From Brevibacterium sp. CS2 (lineage in GTDB: Bacteria > Actinomycetota > Actinomycetes > Actinomycetales > Brevibacteriaceae), in assembly GCF_005280295.1 (NCBI RefSeq), contig NZ_CP040020.1, positions 1,612,001-1,676,000 on the forward strand: a stretch of 64,000 nt of DNA, in the 5' to 3' direction. The notes below the pieces were generated by a model, which did no database searches, was not told the origin of the DNA, and saw only the letters and a list, made by a program, of their open reading frames with translations. A program made the translations under genes and the position numbers. This document shows, piece after piece, positions 26,375 through 35,575 of this stretch. Within the stretch, counting starts at the first letter, position 1. Every line of letters begins with the position of its first letter.

Positions 26375-28384
26375 TCAGAGCCCGAGGTACTCCTGCACGG
26401 CGGTGACGAGCTCATCGAGCCCGGAACGGGCGTGCGCCACGGGGCCTGCATCGCCTTCGGCGCTGTCCCGGGTCCCACCGTTGCCGGTGACCTCGAGATA
26501 GCACTTGAGCTTGGGCTCGGTCCCGGAGGGGCGGATGATCACGCGGCCTCCGGAGGCGGTGAAGATCGCGACCCCGTCGGTCGGCGGCAGCGCGTCGAGT
26601 CCTTCGGCCATGTCGACCACGCGCGTCACGGGTGAGCCTGCGAGCACCTCGGGCGGGAACGTGCGGACCCGCTCCATTGCCTCGGCGATGAGCGCCGTGT
26701 CCTGCATGCGGAAGGTGACCGGGGCGGTGAGGAAGACGCCATCGCGCTGTCGGATCCGAGCGAGCTCCGCCTCCACCGTGGAACCCGCGCCGGCGAGTTC
26801 GGAGACCAGTCCGGCGAACACGATCGAGGCCGAGATGCCGTCCTTGTCGCGCACGGCCTGTGGGGCGACGCAGTACCCGAGTGCCTCCTCGTAGCCGAAC
26901 ACCAGTCCGGGCACCCGCGAGATCCACTTGAAACCGGTCAGGGTGTTGGCATGCGTGAGTCCGTGGGCAGCGGCGACGGCGCTGAGCGCCTGTGAGCTCA
27001 CGATCGAGTTCGCCAGCACCGCCGCGGCTCCACCCACGTCGACCCGCGAGGCGATCCGTTCGCCGAGCAGGAGTCCCACCTCGTCCCCGGTGAGCTGCCG
27101 GTACGTCCGCACAGCGGTCCCCGGAGCGTTCGGGGCCGCAGGTGAGGAATCTGCCGGCAGCGGCACCGGAGCCGTCGGGTCTCCGTGCGCTGGGCCCGGC
27201 GACGAGCCTGTGTGCTGTGCGTGCGCTGCGACCGGGATCGCGGCGCTGAACCGGTCGGCATCCGGGTCGTGGGCGATGATGAGGTCGGCGTCGACCTGCG
27301 CTGCGAGGTCGAGCGCCGCGTCGAGCGCACCGTGCTCCTCGGGGTTGGGGAACGCGACTGTCGGGAACTCGGGATCGGGATCCGCCTGGGATCCGACGAC
27401 GTGGACATCGCTGAAGCCGCAGCGTTCGAGGGCCCTCAGCGCGGTCTGCCCGCCGACACCGTGGAGCGATGTCATGACGATCCGCACCGGCGTCTGCCGG
27501 CGCTCACCGAGCGCGTCGATGTGCGCCAGGTACTCCTCGACGATCTCCTCTCCGGCCATCTCCCACCCGGACTCCGCGCGCGGCGTGCCGGCGACCGACG
27601 GGACCGCTGCGATCGCCTCGGCGATGAGGGCGTCGAAGGGCGGCACGATCTGCGCTCCGGCGCCCGCCCGGATGACCTCCGGGTCCTCGGTGCCGCTGAG
27701 CACCGCGGCCAGCGGCGCTTCGCCGAGGTACACCTTGTAGCCGTTGTCGGCCGGCGGGTTGTGGCTCGCGGTGACCATGACGCCGGCATCGGCGCCGAGG
27801 TGGTTGACGGCGAATGCGAGCACGGGAGTGGGCAGCTGGGCGGGGAGCAGGATCGCGCGCCCGCCGGCCGCAGTCACCACGGCGGCGGTGTCGCGCGCGA
27901 AGTCTGCGGAGCCGTGGCGGGCGTCGCAGCCGATGACGACGGTGAAGCCCTCGCCCAGTGTGTCGCGGAGGAAGTGGGACACGCCGGCGGCAGCCCGGAT
28001 CACCACGGCGCGGTTCATTCGGTTGGGTCCGGCGGCGATCGCGCCGCGCAGGCCGGCGGTGCCGAAGCTCAGCGGAGCGAGGAACCGGTCCTCGAGCTCG
28101 GCGCGGGCCTGGGTGGCGGCGTCGGGAGCACCTGGGCCCGGAGCACCTGGGCCCGGAGCCTCGGCGGCCGGGTCAGCAGAATCCGAGGAGACGGGTTCCG
28201 AAGGAGCAGGCCCGTCTCCGGCGTCGGCCGTCGTCGTCCCCGCGGTCCCGACGGCCGCCTCGAGGAGGTCCTGCAGCTCGGCGCGCGTGACGGGGTCCGG
28301 GTCGTCGGCGATCCAGTCGCGCACCACCTGTGCGTCGAAGCCGCTGCTGAAGCGGTCGGCCACCCGCGCCATCTCAGGCATCAC
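26375..28384 (-). CDS. Phosphohexomutase family protein (phosphomannomutase/phosphopentomutase type)
   Basis: An alpha-D-phosphohexomutase superfamily enzyme that moves a phosphate between C1 and C6 (or C1 and C5) of sugars. The phosphoserine loop is TASHNPPADNGYKVYLG, the metal loop DPDADRFSAAIP, the sugar-binding loop GYEEALGY, and the phosphate-binding loop RPSGTEPKLKCYLEV; all are complete. The 669 residues exceed the usual 550-570 because of two low-complexity insertions, at about 45-95 (with a 15-bp doublet) and about 390-420 (Pro/Ala/Ser). It overlaps punA by 11 bases and is cotranscribed with it, so a phosphopentomutase role (ribose 1-phosphate to ribose 5-phosphate) in nucleoside salvage is attractive. 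The start is GTG 28384 or ATG 28381. Confidence 0.88.
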   Translation of the reverse strand: MMPEMARVADRFSSGFDAQVVRDWIADDPDPVTRAELQDLLEAAVGTAGTTTADAGDGPAPSEPVSSDSADPAAEAPGPGAPGPGAPDAATQARAELEDRFLAPLSFGTAGLRGAIAAGPNRMNRAVVIRAAAGVSHFLRDTLGEGFTVVIGCDARHGSADFARDTAAVVTAAGGRAILLPAQLPTPVLAFAVNHLGADAGVMVTASHNPPADNGYKVYLGEAPLAAVLSGTEDPEVIRAGAGAQIVPPFDALIAEAIAAVPSVAGTPRAESGWEMAGEEIVEEYLAHIDALGERRQTPVRIVMTSLHGVGGQTALRALERCGFSDVHVVGSQADPDPEFPTVAFPNPEEHGALDAALDLAAQVDADLIIAHDPDADRFSAAIPVAAHAQHTGSSPGPAHGDPTAPVPLPADSSPAAPNAPGTAVRTYRQLTGDEVGLLLGERIASRVDVGGAAAVLANSIVSSQALSAVAAAHGLTHANTLTGFKWISRVPGLVFGYEEALGYCVAPQAVRDKDGISASIVFAGLVSELAGAGSTVEAELARIRQRDGVFLTAPVTFRMQDTALIAEAMERVRTFPPEVLAGSPVTRVVDMAEGLDALPPTDGVAIFTASGGRVIIRPSGTEPKLKCYLEVTGNGGTRDSAEGDAGPVAHARSGLDELVTAVQEYLGL
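28128..28157. repeat. Two identical 15-bp units in the phosphosugar mutase gene
   Basis: GCACCTGGGCCCGGA occurs at 28128 and again at 28143, encoding PGAPGPGA-type sequence on the minus strand. Confidence 0.9.
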
Positions 28385-29318
28385 CGTCGGTCATGTGTGC
28401 GGCCTGCTCACGGGCGATCCGCTCGACGATCCGAGCGAGCAGATCGGAGATGCGCGGACCGGCGGCGTGCCCGGCCTCGATGACCTCGGCGTGGGACAGC
28501 GGTTCATCGGACACACCGGCGGCGAGGTTCGTCACGAGCGAGATGCCGAGGATCTCGAGTCCGGCCTCGCGGGCGGCGATCGCCTCGAGCGCGGTCGACA
28601 TGCCCACCAGGTCGGCGCCCATGATGCGCGCCATGCGCACCTCGGCCGGGGTCTCGTAGTGGGGGCCGCGGAACTGGGCGTACACACCCTCGTCGAGGCT
28701 CGGGTCGATCTCACGGGCGACTCCGCGCAAGCGGGAGGAGTAGAGGTCGGTGAGGTCGACGAAGGTCGCGCCCTCGAGCGGGCTCGCCGCGGTGAGGTTG
28801 AGGTGGTCGGAGATGAGGACCGGGGTGCCGGGTGCCCAGTCGGGGTTGAGCCCGCCGCAGCCGTTGGTGAGGACGAGAGTGGAGCAGCCGGCCGCGGCGG
28901 CGGTGCGCACACCGTGGGCGACGGCGCGGACGCCGCGGTCCTCGTAGAAGTGGGTGCGGGCGCCGAGCACGAGCGCGGTCTTCCCGGTGTCGCCCACTCG
29001 CACGCTGCGCAGTGTGCCGCCGTGGCCGGCGACGACGGGGGAGTGGAAGCCGGGGACCTCGGCGGCGGGGAGCTCGGAGATCGTCTCGCCGATGAGGTCG
29101 GCGGCCTGGCCCCACCCGGAGCCGAGCACGAGTGCGATGTCGTGGGCGTCGACCCCAGCTGCCTCATTGATGACGGCGGCGGCGCGGGCCGCGAGGGCGC
29201 TGGGCTCGGTGGCATCGGACCCGGTGGCATCGGATCCGGCATCGTCGGGCCCGATGCCGGTGGACCCGATGTCTGTGCGCTCGGTGGGCGCGGAATTGCT
29301 AAGCTGAGATTCGGTCAT
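28374..29318 (-). CDS. punA: Purine-nucleoside phosphorylase
   Basis: It cleaves inosine, guanosine and their deoxy forms with phosphate. It is the trimeric class I (MTAP/PNP) type. Diagnostic segments are LVLGSGWG, GARTHFYEDRG, LTNGCGGLNPDW, FRGPHYETPAE and GMSTALEAIAARE (Glu and Met contacts to purine and ribose). Residues 1-40 are a Thr/Asp/Gly/Ser-rich extension containing a 15-bp doublet; the enzyme core starts near AARAAAVINEAAG. It is the first gene of a two-gene operon with the mutase. There is no Shine-Dalgarno sequence, but a -10-like TAGTGT ends 6 bases before the ATG, so the transcript is probably leaderless. Confidence 0.95.
   Translation of the reverse strand: MTESQLSNSAPTERTDIGSTGIGPDDAGSDATGSDATEPSALAARAAAVINEAAGVDAHDIALVLGSGWGQAADLIGETISELPAAEVPGFHSPVVAGHGGTLRSVRVGDTGKTALVLGARTHFYEDRGVRAVAHGVRTAAAAGCSTLVLTNGCGGLNPDWAPGTPVLISDHLNLTAASPLEGATFVDLTDLYSSRLRGVAREIDPSLDEGVYAQFRGPHYETPAEVRMARIMGADLVGMSTALEAIAAREAGLEILGISLVTNLAAGVSDEPLSHAEVIEAGHAAGPRISDLLARIVERIAREQAAHMTDGDA
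29208..29237. repeat. Two 15-bp units in the punA N-terminal extension
   Basis: GGTGGCATCGGACCC at 29208 and GGTGGCATCGGATCC at 29223, with degenerate continuations toward 29270. Confidence 0.85.
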
Positions 29319-29324
29319 GGGACG

Positions 29325-29330
29325 ACACTA
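29325..29330 (-). promoter_or_regulatory. Probable -10 element of the punA operon (leaderless)
   Basis: TAGTGT on the minus strand, 6 bases from the punA ATG, fits TANNNT-N6-ATG. The gap to the divergent GNAT gene is only 72 bases. Confidence 0.4.
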
Positions 29331-29390
29331 CCGAAAGGTCGGCGGCCCACTGCTGATCCGCTCCACACCCGCCACGATGAAGGTGACTCG

Positions 29391-30488
29391 ATGACGATCC
29401 GTCCGTTCGCGCCCGGCGACGACCTCGCCCTCAACGAGGTGTTCCACGACGCCCCGACCCCGGCCGGTCACGTGGTGCGCAATCTCTTCCGCGCCGACTC
29501 CGAATCCCCGGTCTCGCGCTGCGTCGTCGCGACGCTGGCCGACACCGAGGCGGGAGAGGGTTCCGGTTCTCGGGCGGGTTCCGGCTCCGGCCCGTCCGAC
29601 GGTGCGAGCGACATCCTCGTCGGGGCCGCCGCGATCACCGAATCACCAGCCCACCCGGAGCGCGCCTGGGTGCATGTCGAGGTCGCGGAATCCGAGCGCC
29701 GCCGAGGTGTCGGCCGGGATCTGCTCGCCGCCGTGCGGGAGCGGGCCGCCGGCACCGCGCTCGCGGACCTGCCGCTGCGCGCCCGGGTGGAACCCGGCTC
29801 CGCAGGTGAGGCGGCGGCGCGGGCAATCGGGTTCGCGCCGCTGTTCACCACGCGCGTGGTCGAGGTGGCGCCGGGTGCGCTCGGCAGCCTGGGGGCGGAC
29901 CGGCTCGAGGACTTCGAGGTCACGGCGACCGGTTCGGTGGCGCTGACCCGGGCGTTCGCCGAATGGTATGCGGGCGTCAACCGTGCGGATCCGGCGGCCG
30001 AGATGACGATCGGCCAGGTCAACACCCGGTTCCTCTCCGAGGCCGCCGGCGCCCACGGTGCCGCGCTGCTGCGCGCTGCGGGTTCCGGGAAGGCAGAATC
30101 GGGGAAGGCAGATTCGGGGAGGGATCGCGAGGTGACGACCTTCGCGGTGTCCTACGCCCAGCCGGAGAACGACACTGCCGTGGAAGCGAGGACTCCGGTC
30201 TCCGAGTCGCCGACTGCCGAGCTGCCGCCCACCGAGCTCACGCTCGGGTCGATGTACGACGCGCAGGCCGACGCAGTGGGCGATGGCGCCGCGGATGCCT
30301 CCGATGCCCCTGCTTTCCAGTCGGCACTCGGGGATGCGGCGGTGCTGCTCGCCCGGCTCAGCGTCGACACCCCGGTCGCACTCGAGGTGACGAGCGAGAT
30401 GCCCGTCCTCAGCGCCCTCGTCGACGGCCTGCTCGAGGCGGGCCAGGCGGGGGTGCTGCAGACGTACGTGACCCTCGGGTCGGAGTGA
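29391..30488 (+). CDS. GNAT-family N-acetyltransferase
   Basis: An acetyl-CoA dependent acyltransferase-like protein of 365 residues. The acetyl-CoA binding loop VEVAESERRRGVGRDLLAAV (R/QxxGxG/A) is at about residues 95-115. The N-terminal half is a full GNAT fold starting MTIRPFAPGDDLALNEVF. The second half (about 160-365) looks like a degenerate second GNAT domain, so this may be a tandem-GNAT protein. Two low-complexity stretches interrupt it: about 46-65 (Ser/Gly) and about 235-245 (GKAESGKADSG). AAGG precedes the ATG by about 7 bases. It is divergent from punA; no specific substrate can be inferred. Confidence 0.8.
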   Translation: MTIRPFAPGDDLALNEVFHDAPTPAGHVVRNLFRADSESPVSRCVVATLADTEAGEGSGSRAGSGSGPSDGASDILVGAAAITESPAHPERAWVHVEVAESERRRGVGRDLLAAVRERAAGTALADLPLRARVEPGSAGEAAARAIGFAPLFTTRVVEVAPGALGSLGADRLEDFEVTATGSVALTRAFAEWYAGVNRADPAAEMTIGQVNTRFLSEAAGAHGAALLRAAGSGKAESGKADSGRDREVTTFAVSYAQPENDTAVEARTPVSESPTAELPPTELTLGSMYDAQADAVGDGAADASDAPAFQSALGDAAVLLARLSVDTPVALEVTSEMPVLSALVDGLLEAGQAGVLQTYVTLGSE

Positions 30489-30494
30489 GCTCGA

Positions 30495-30508
30495 GGACCG
30501 GCCGGTCC
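30495..30508. terminator. Short palindrome between converging genes
   Basis: GGACCGG-CCGGTCC is a perfect 14-base palindrome in the 39-base gap between the ends of the GNAT and FtsK-like genes. It could act as a weak bidirectional terminator. There is no U-tract. Confidence 0.35.
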
Positions 30509-30527
30509 GGGTACGGAACACCCCGGT

Positions 30528-33500
30528 TCAGGTGCGGTCGAACAGACGGCTGACATCGACGGGGATCGCGCGCTCTGCCGTGACGTACCAGCCGCGCGTC
30601 TGACCGCCGGGGCCCGCTGGGAGGTCGCGCAATCCGACCTCGGCGAGCTCCCCGGCGGTGCGGGCGCCGATCACGAGCATCGGGCCGAGCCCCGGAACCC
30701 GTGAGAGCGGTGACGAGTAGCCCGGCGTGTGCTGGAGCGGCCAGCCGATGACACATGCCGGAGCCGTCAGGGCCGTGGCGAGGTCCGATGGATCCGCGAG
30801 GTGCGCCTCGGGCACGGTGAGGAGCGCCTGCCTTGCCACGTCTGCGTGCCACGTCTGCTCCACAACGGTGACGAGCGACGGCGTCAGGGCCGCGGTGGTG
30901 CGCACACTGAGGACCGGACCGTCGATGTCCGGGATCCACGTCACGGTCTCTCCGCACGGTCCGACGCCGATCCCGACACCGCTGCTCGTGCAGCGGCCCG
31001 GCTCCGCGTCGATGATTGCAGCCGCTCCGGTCGTCGAACCTTCAGGCCGATGCGGATCGGCGCCGCTCGATCGGCGTCGTGCCGAGCGGTGCACCCAGTG
31101 GTCCACGTCGCGGTTGCGGCCGAAGTCGCCTGCCTCGATCACCGACCCCCGAACGCCGCGCGAGCCACTGCGGATCGGCACTGCTCGATCGGCATCGCAC
31201 CCGGCCCCGCGGCACTCCGTGTCGTCGCGGTGGTGTCCCTCCGCCCCGATCGAGGTGCCCGGGACAGGCGGATCGCGGTCAGAGCATGTGTGCGAGAGCT
31301 GGACATCGGCCCCCTGCGGGCCGGTTGAGGACGAAACGGGACCGAGGACGACTGCGCGCCCGGGAGGCCAGGCTCCGGAGAACCTCCGAGTCTGGAGTCC
31401 GAGGTGCGCCGTCTCCTGCGGATCGGCCGGCGGGAAGATCACACGCGTTCGGGCCCGCGCGGCGATGGGTGAATGGAGGATCCGCCGGCCGGCCGCGATG
31501 ACGAACGCCGTCGGGGACCGCCCGGCACCCGACGTCAGCAGCGCTTCCAGGCGCGAGAGCCTGCGGGTGCCCTCGAGCGTCCGGAGCAGCGCATCGAAAT
31601 CGTCGATGCAGATCATCCTGGGCCGCGGGTCGTCATCGGTCTCGAGGAGCCCCAGGAGGTACTCGACGGCCCACACCTCGGCGTGATCGGCCACGATGAG
31701 CTCACCGGGCTCCGCGCCGTCTTCGTGGTTCCTGGTGTCGAGGATCTCCTCGACGGTCCGGTCGCGACGGCCCCGGGTGAGGAGCACGACGCGGCTGCCG
31801 GTGCTCACCGCTGCCGCAGCGAACGACCGCACCGCCGTGCTCGTGCCGCGACCGCGCCCGCCGGTGATGATCACGGATCCGTCCCGAACGGGATCCCATA
31901 TCCAGCGCGCCGTCCGGTTCTCGTCCGGGAAGTCGAGGAGTCCGAGGTCGGTGGATGACAGCGCGGCATGCGATACGGGCATCGGCGGCAGGACGATCCG
32001 CCGCCGAGTGCGGCCGGTGGATCCGGCGATGAAGTGCTGCGAGACCGAGACGAGCGCAGGGACGGTGAGCGCGGCTCCCGTCGTCGGTCCGGGGGCGGGC
32101 AGCGCGGCGGAACCGGACATCGTGTCGCGCGGCGCCGGGCTGCGGGTCGTCGCCCGCCGGCCGAGCAGAGCAGTCCAATCCACCCTCGGCGGGGCCGGCG
32201 GGTGCTGAGCCGGGGACACGGTGACCTGCGCGGCCCTGAACAGCTCGGGCGGCCCCGTGCGGCTGAGGAGTGCAGCACCGGGGTCGTCGGGCCGCAGGTG
32301 CGCGGCGGCGTCGGTTCCGATCACCTCGATCGAGTCGGCGGAGTCGCGCACGCGCAGGGCGAGGCGCAGGGAGATGTTGGCCTTCATGCGTGAGGTGACG
32401 ATGCCGGAGGGCCGTTGAGTGGCGAGGATGAGGTGGATGCCCAGGGAACGGCCGAGCGCGGTGAGCGATTCGATCATCTCCACTCCGGCGGGATTGTCCT
32501 GGATGAGAGCCTGGAACTCATCGATGACGACGACGATGCGGGGCAGCGCGGTGCGGTCGTCGGAGTGCTGGATCGCAGCGTTGAGGGCATCGATGTCGGG
32601 GCACCGCTGCTCGGCGAGCAGGGCCTCTCGTCGCAGGATCTCCGCCCGCAGACTTCGGAGCGCACGCATCGCCTGGGTCGGTTCGAGATTGTCGACGACG
32701 GCATCGACGTGGGCGAGCTCGGCGAACGGTGCGAACGCCGCTCCGCCCTTGAAGTCGATGAGGACGAAACGCAGTTCGTCCGGGGAGAGCACGGCGGACA
32801 GCGCGGCGACCCAGGTCTGGAGCAGCACCGACTTGCCGCTGCCGGTCGTCCCGGCCACGAGTGCATGCGGGCCGTCCTCGACGAGGTCGACGAGCAGGGC
32901 TCCGGTCGACGTGGATCCCAGCGGCACCCGCGTCGCCCCGGTGGGTGCCGATCCGGTGGATGATGGCCCACTGGGCACGGAACCTCCGGGTACGGAACCC
33001 CTGGGCACGGTACCGCTGCGTGCCGTATCTCTGCGTGCCGTGGAGTCGTGGACCGAGCCCCAAGCGCTTCTCCAGTCGCTGGGTGACGATCTGAGGCCGG
33101 CGCGGGAATCCGTCGACCCACGCGGACCGCGAATGAGGAATGTGTCGGCGATGGCCGGCCTCCCGCCGGCTCCTGAGGCGCCGGCCTCCGGATCCGATTG
33201 CTCGTGGCCATGGTCTGCAGAGAGCTCGGCAAGGAGTTCGTCGAGGGTGCGGGACGCGGGAACAGCTCCGACCGGAGCCGCGGGCGGGGGAACGAGCTGG
33301 AGGAATCGCTCGGGGCGGAGGCGTCGCAGCTCGATGGCTCCGCCGAGCGGGACCGGGTGGCGGCGCGGACGCGGCGCATCGACCAGGGAGAGTTCGGCGG
33401 TCGACAGGGGAGTCGTGCAGTCGATCCGCCATCGCGGCACCACCCCACCAGGCGGTGTCGCACGAGAGGTGGACCGCCCGGACTCACCGAGGCTCGCCGT

Positions 33501-35423
33501 GGAAGCGGGACAGCGGATGGACACGGCGATCTGCTCGCCGTCGTCTTCCCGGCGGTGCGGAACCTGAGCCGGGGCCGGAACCGGAGCGGGAACCGCAGGG
33601 AGCACAGGCGATTCTGTGCTGTCTAGCGATGTCGTGCGGGCTTCGTCGAGCATCGCTGTGGGGGAGCCGGCTCGGGTGCCCGTTACGTGAGGTCGCCTCG
33701 CTCGGTCATCAGGCGCAAGGGGGTCCGTCGAGGATCCCGACGGCACCGCTGCAGGAATCCGTGGCGCCAACTCGATGGTGATGCCGGAACTGGCGACCCG
33801 ATCTGCCGAGCCATCGGCTGCGGCCACGTCGACGCCGTACCCGGTGAGCTCGGGGAACACCTCGGCGACCGAGCTGTCGGCGAACGCCACTGGCAGTCCG
33901 AGGGCGCGGGCACTCGCGACGACGGCGCGTACGACGTCGCCGACGACCTCTGGCACTCCGCTGACGTCGAGGTCGGCTGCGCTCGGGTCGAACAGCAGGG
34001 CACAGTCCTCGAGGACGGGGTGCACCGATCCCCGGCCCACCGGGGGATTGCCGACTGAGCCAACGGCCGCCGAATCATCGCCCGCCGCATCTCTGCCTGT
34101 CGCTCCATGGTCCGCGCGGCGGCGACCCGCACGGTTTCGGCCCGGCACTGTGTTCTCCGCGCCCTTGCCGGCCGTATCACGGTCGAATGTCGTGTCCGCG
34201 TGGCGGTCGCGGGACCGTCGATCGACCTGTGAACCGACAGCCTCGGTGACGGCTCCCGTGGACCCGTCGATCACGGCGACCGGCACCGAGAACCGGTCGA
34301 GGAGACGCGCGATCCCCGGCGGCGTGGACCGGCGATCAGTTCTGCGGCCGGCCCTGTCGACGCCGGGGAGGCCGGCCAGGGTGTCAGGGCTCAGAGCCCG
34401 GCCGTAGCCGAGGACGACGAGCCCGGATTCCAGGGGCGTCGCTGCGGCGGTGCTGGTCGCAATGTCGATCCTCGCAGTCACCTCGGCCGCATGCTCGGTG
34501 AGCGCTCGGCGGAACTCCACGACGGATTCTGCCGATTCCCGCTTCCACCGGCGGGTCTCCATGCGCCAGCGCACGCCGGCGGTGAGCGGGCCGGACAGGG
34601 TGAACAGCAGGAACCACCACATTCCGGTGACGAGGACGAGGACGATTCCCAGGACGAGCGGCAGGATGTAGAAGGTCCACGAGGGCGTCTCAGGAAGTCG
34701 GACCTCCGGCGGCTCGGGTCCGTGCAGGGTCACTGGTCCCGGCGGAGACGGTGGGCCGGGGGGATGGATCGACACCCGGGTGCTGCCGAGTCGGAACGAC
34801 TGCGGGCCTGCGGGGTCGACGGCGAAGGTTCGTTCGACCCCGCCGCACGTGCCCAGCGTGATCCCGCCGGGGCCGTTTCCCATGAGCAGCGGGGTGCGGC
34901 TGAGGAAGGGGTCGGCAAGAGGGCGGTCGGCGTCGCACGTCCGCCCGAGGCTCCAGGTGCCGGGCGGGAGCGCGTGGGCGAACCCTGAATCGGGACCTGC
35001 CGAGTATTCCACGAGAGTGCCGCTGTTCCCGCCGGTGCCCGCCAGCCGGTCGCCTCGGCTTCCGGGTTCGGGATCGATGAGGGCTGCGGTGGCGCGTGCA
35101 CACCAAGTCTGCCAGGTGTCGTCGAGGGTCGGCGGGTCGCCCGGGCACCCGCGCGGGCGGCAGTCGGAGACGTCGATGGTGGTGGATGGGCGGGCGAAGG
35201 GCGTTGCCTCGGGGTTCGGATGCGCGGGCACGAAGTGTTCCTCTGCGGGCGGGTGGGTGCTGGCTCCCGATGTGCCGGGTGCGTGTGCGCCCGGCTCCGT
35301 CGCTTCGTCGACCGCGGCGAGCAGGGCCGAGAGCACGGCCCGTGCCGAATGCTCTCCGGGGGCAGCCACTCGAAGGATCCGGGCATCGAAACCGGTGAGC
35401 AGGTGGACGAGCAAAGAGGGCAT
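30528..35423 (-). CDS. EssC-like FtsK/SpoIIIE-domain ATPase with FHA-like head and two membrane helices
   Basis: A 1631-residue membrane ATPase. Residues about 150-230 resemble a degenerate FHA domain (SLGRTCDADRPLADPFLSR ... FRLGSTRVSIH). Two adjacent helices follow at about 248-285 (FYILPLVLGIVLVLVTGMWWFLLF), then a soluble region. The first FtsK/SpoIIIE ATPase is complete: Walker A TTGSGKS near 857, Walker B VVIDEFQALI near 967, and ATQRPSG. A second ATPase near 1187 has a Walker A without lysine (GGRGRGTST) but keeps ICIDDFDALL. The C-terminal part holds at most a third, very degenerate module. This is the plan of type VII secretion EssC/EccC, but no WXG100, EccB/D/E or mycosin gene is in the window. 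It ends convergent with the GNAT gene. There is no ribosome site; TAGCCT 6 bases upstream suggests a leaderless mRNA. Confidence 0.82.
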   Translation of the reverse strand: MPSLLVHLLTGFDARILRVAAPGEHSARAVLSALLAAVDEATEPGAHAPGTSGASTHPPAEEHFVPAHPNPEATPFARPSTTIDVSDCRPRGCPGDPPTLDDTWQTWCARATAALIDPEPGSRGDRLAGTGGNSGTLVEYSAGPDSGFAHALPPGTWSLGRTCDADRPLADPFLSRTPLLMGNGPGGITLGTCGGVERTFAVDPAGPQSFRLGSTRVSIHPPGPPSPPGPVTLHGPEPPEVRLPETPSWTFYILPLVLGIVLVLVTGMWWFLLFTLSGPLTAGVRWRMETRRWKRESAESVVEFRRALTEHAAEVTARIDIATSTAAATPLESGLVVLGYGRALSPDTLAGLPGVDRAGRRTDRRSTPPGIARLLDRFSVPVAVIDGSTGAVTEAVGSQVDRRSRDRHADTTFDRDTAGKGAENTVPGRNRAGRRRADHGATGRDAAGDDSAAVGSVGNPPVGRGSVHPVLEDCALLFDPSAADLDVSGVPEVVGDVVRAVVASARALGLPVAFADSSVAEVFPELTGYGVDVAAADGSADRVASSGITIELAPRIPAAVPSGSSTDPLAPDDRARRPHVTGTRAGSPTAMLDEARTTSLDSTESPVLPAVPAPVPAPAQVPHRREDDGEQIAVSIRCPASTASLGESGRSTSRATPPGGVVPRWRIDCTTPLSTAELSLVDAPRPRRHPVPLGGAIELRRLRPERFLQLVPPPAAPVGAVPASRTLDELLAELSADHGHEQSDPEAGASGAGGRPAIADTFLIRGPRGSTDSRAGLRSSPSDWRSAWGSVHDSTARRDTARSGTVPRGSVPGGSVPSGPSSTGSAPTGATRVPLGSTSTGALLVDLVEDGPHALVAGTTGSGKSVLLQTWVAALSAVLSPDELRFVLIDFKGGAAFAPFAELAHVDAVVDNLEPTQAMRALRSLRAEILRREALLAEQRCPDIDALNAAIQHSDDRTALPRIVVVIDEFQALIQDNPAGVEMIESLTALGRSLGIHLILATQRPSGIVTSRMKANISLRLALRVRDSADSIEVIGTDAAAHLRPDDPGAALLSRTGPPELFRAAQVTVSPAQHPPAPPRVDWTALLGRRATTRSPAPRDTMSGSAALPAPGPTTGAALTVPALVSVSQHFIAGSTGRTRRRIVLPPMPVSHAALSSTDLGLLDFPDENRTARWIWDPVRDGSVIITGGRGRGTSTAVRSFAAAAVSTGSRVVLLTRGRRDRTVEEILDTRNHEDGAEPGELIVADHAEVWAVEYLLGLLETDDDPRPRMICIDDFDALLRTLEGTRRLSRLEALLTSGAGRSPTAFVIAAGRRILHSPIAARARTRVIFPPADPQETAHLGLQTRRFSGAWPPGRAVVLGPVSSSTGPQGADVQLSHTCSDRDPPVPGTSIGAEGHHRDDTECRGAGCDADRAVPIRSGSRGVRGSVIEAGDFGRNRDVDHWVHRSARRRSSGADPHRPEGSTTGAAAIIDAEPGRCTSSGVGIGVGPCGETVTWIPDIDGPVLSVRTTAALTPSLVTVVEQTWHADVARQALLTVPEAHLADPSDLATALTAPACVIGWPLQHTPGYSSPLSRVPGLGPMLVIGARTAGELAEVGLRDLPAGPGGQTRGWYVTAERAIPVDVSRLFDRT
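32971..33045. repeat. Five 15-bp tandem units in the EssC-like gene
   Basis: Units at 32971, 32986, 33001, 33016 and 33031 with consensus CTGGGCACGGAACCN. They encode a GSVPR-type pentapeptide array at about residues 793-817, just ahead of the first ATPase. Confidence 0.93.
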
Positions 35424-35429
35424 GCGCCG

Positions 35430-35435
35430 AGGCTA
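35430..35435 (-). promoter_or_regulatory. Probable -10 element of the EssC-like gene (leaderless)
   Basis: TAGCCT on the minus strand, 6 bases from the ATG at 35423, TANNNT pattern. No -35 box recognised. Confidence 0.35.
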
Positions 35436-35472
35436 TGGTCGGGGTCCTGCAACGGCCAGGCCGAAGATGAGC

Positions 35473-35499
35473 CTGTGGACAGCGGCACGCTGTCCACAG
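35473..35499. terminator. Perfect hairpin between the tad operon and the EssC-like gene
   Basis: Arms of 12 bases (CTGTGGACAGCG and its complement) flank GCA. The position fits a terminator for the minus-strand tad operon, whose last gene ends at 35576. It lacks a U-tract, as many actinobacterial terminators do. TGTGGACAG also resembles half of a DnaA box, probably by chance. Confidence 0.6.
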
Positions 35500-35575
35500 C
35501 GGAATGACCCCGATGCGGCTCGGGCCGTCCACACTTTCGTACGCCGAGGTGGGCTCGATCTGCCGAGGTCGGTCG

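Noticed and set aside
30528-35423. A complete type VII secretion locus
   Set aside because: Only the ATPase resembles such a system; no WXG100 substrate, EccB/D/E or protease gene is in the window.
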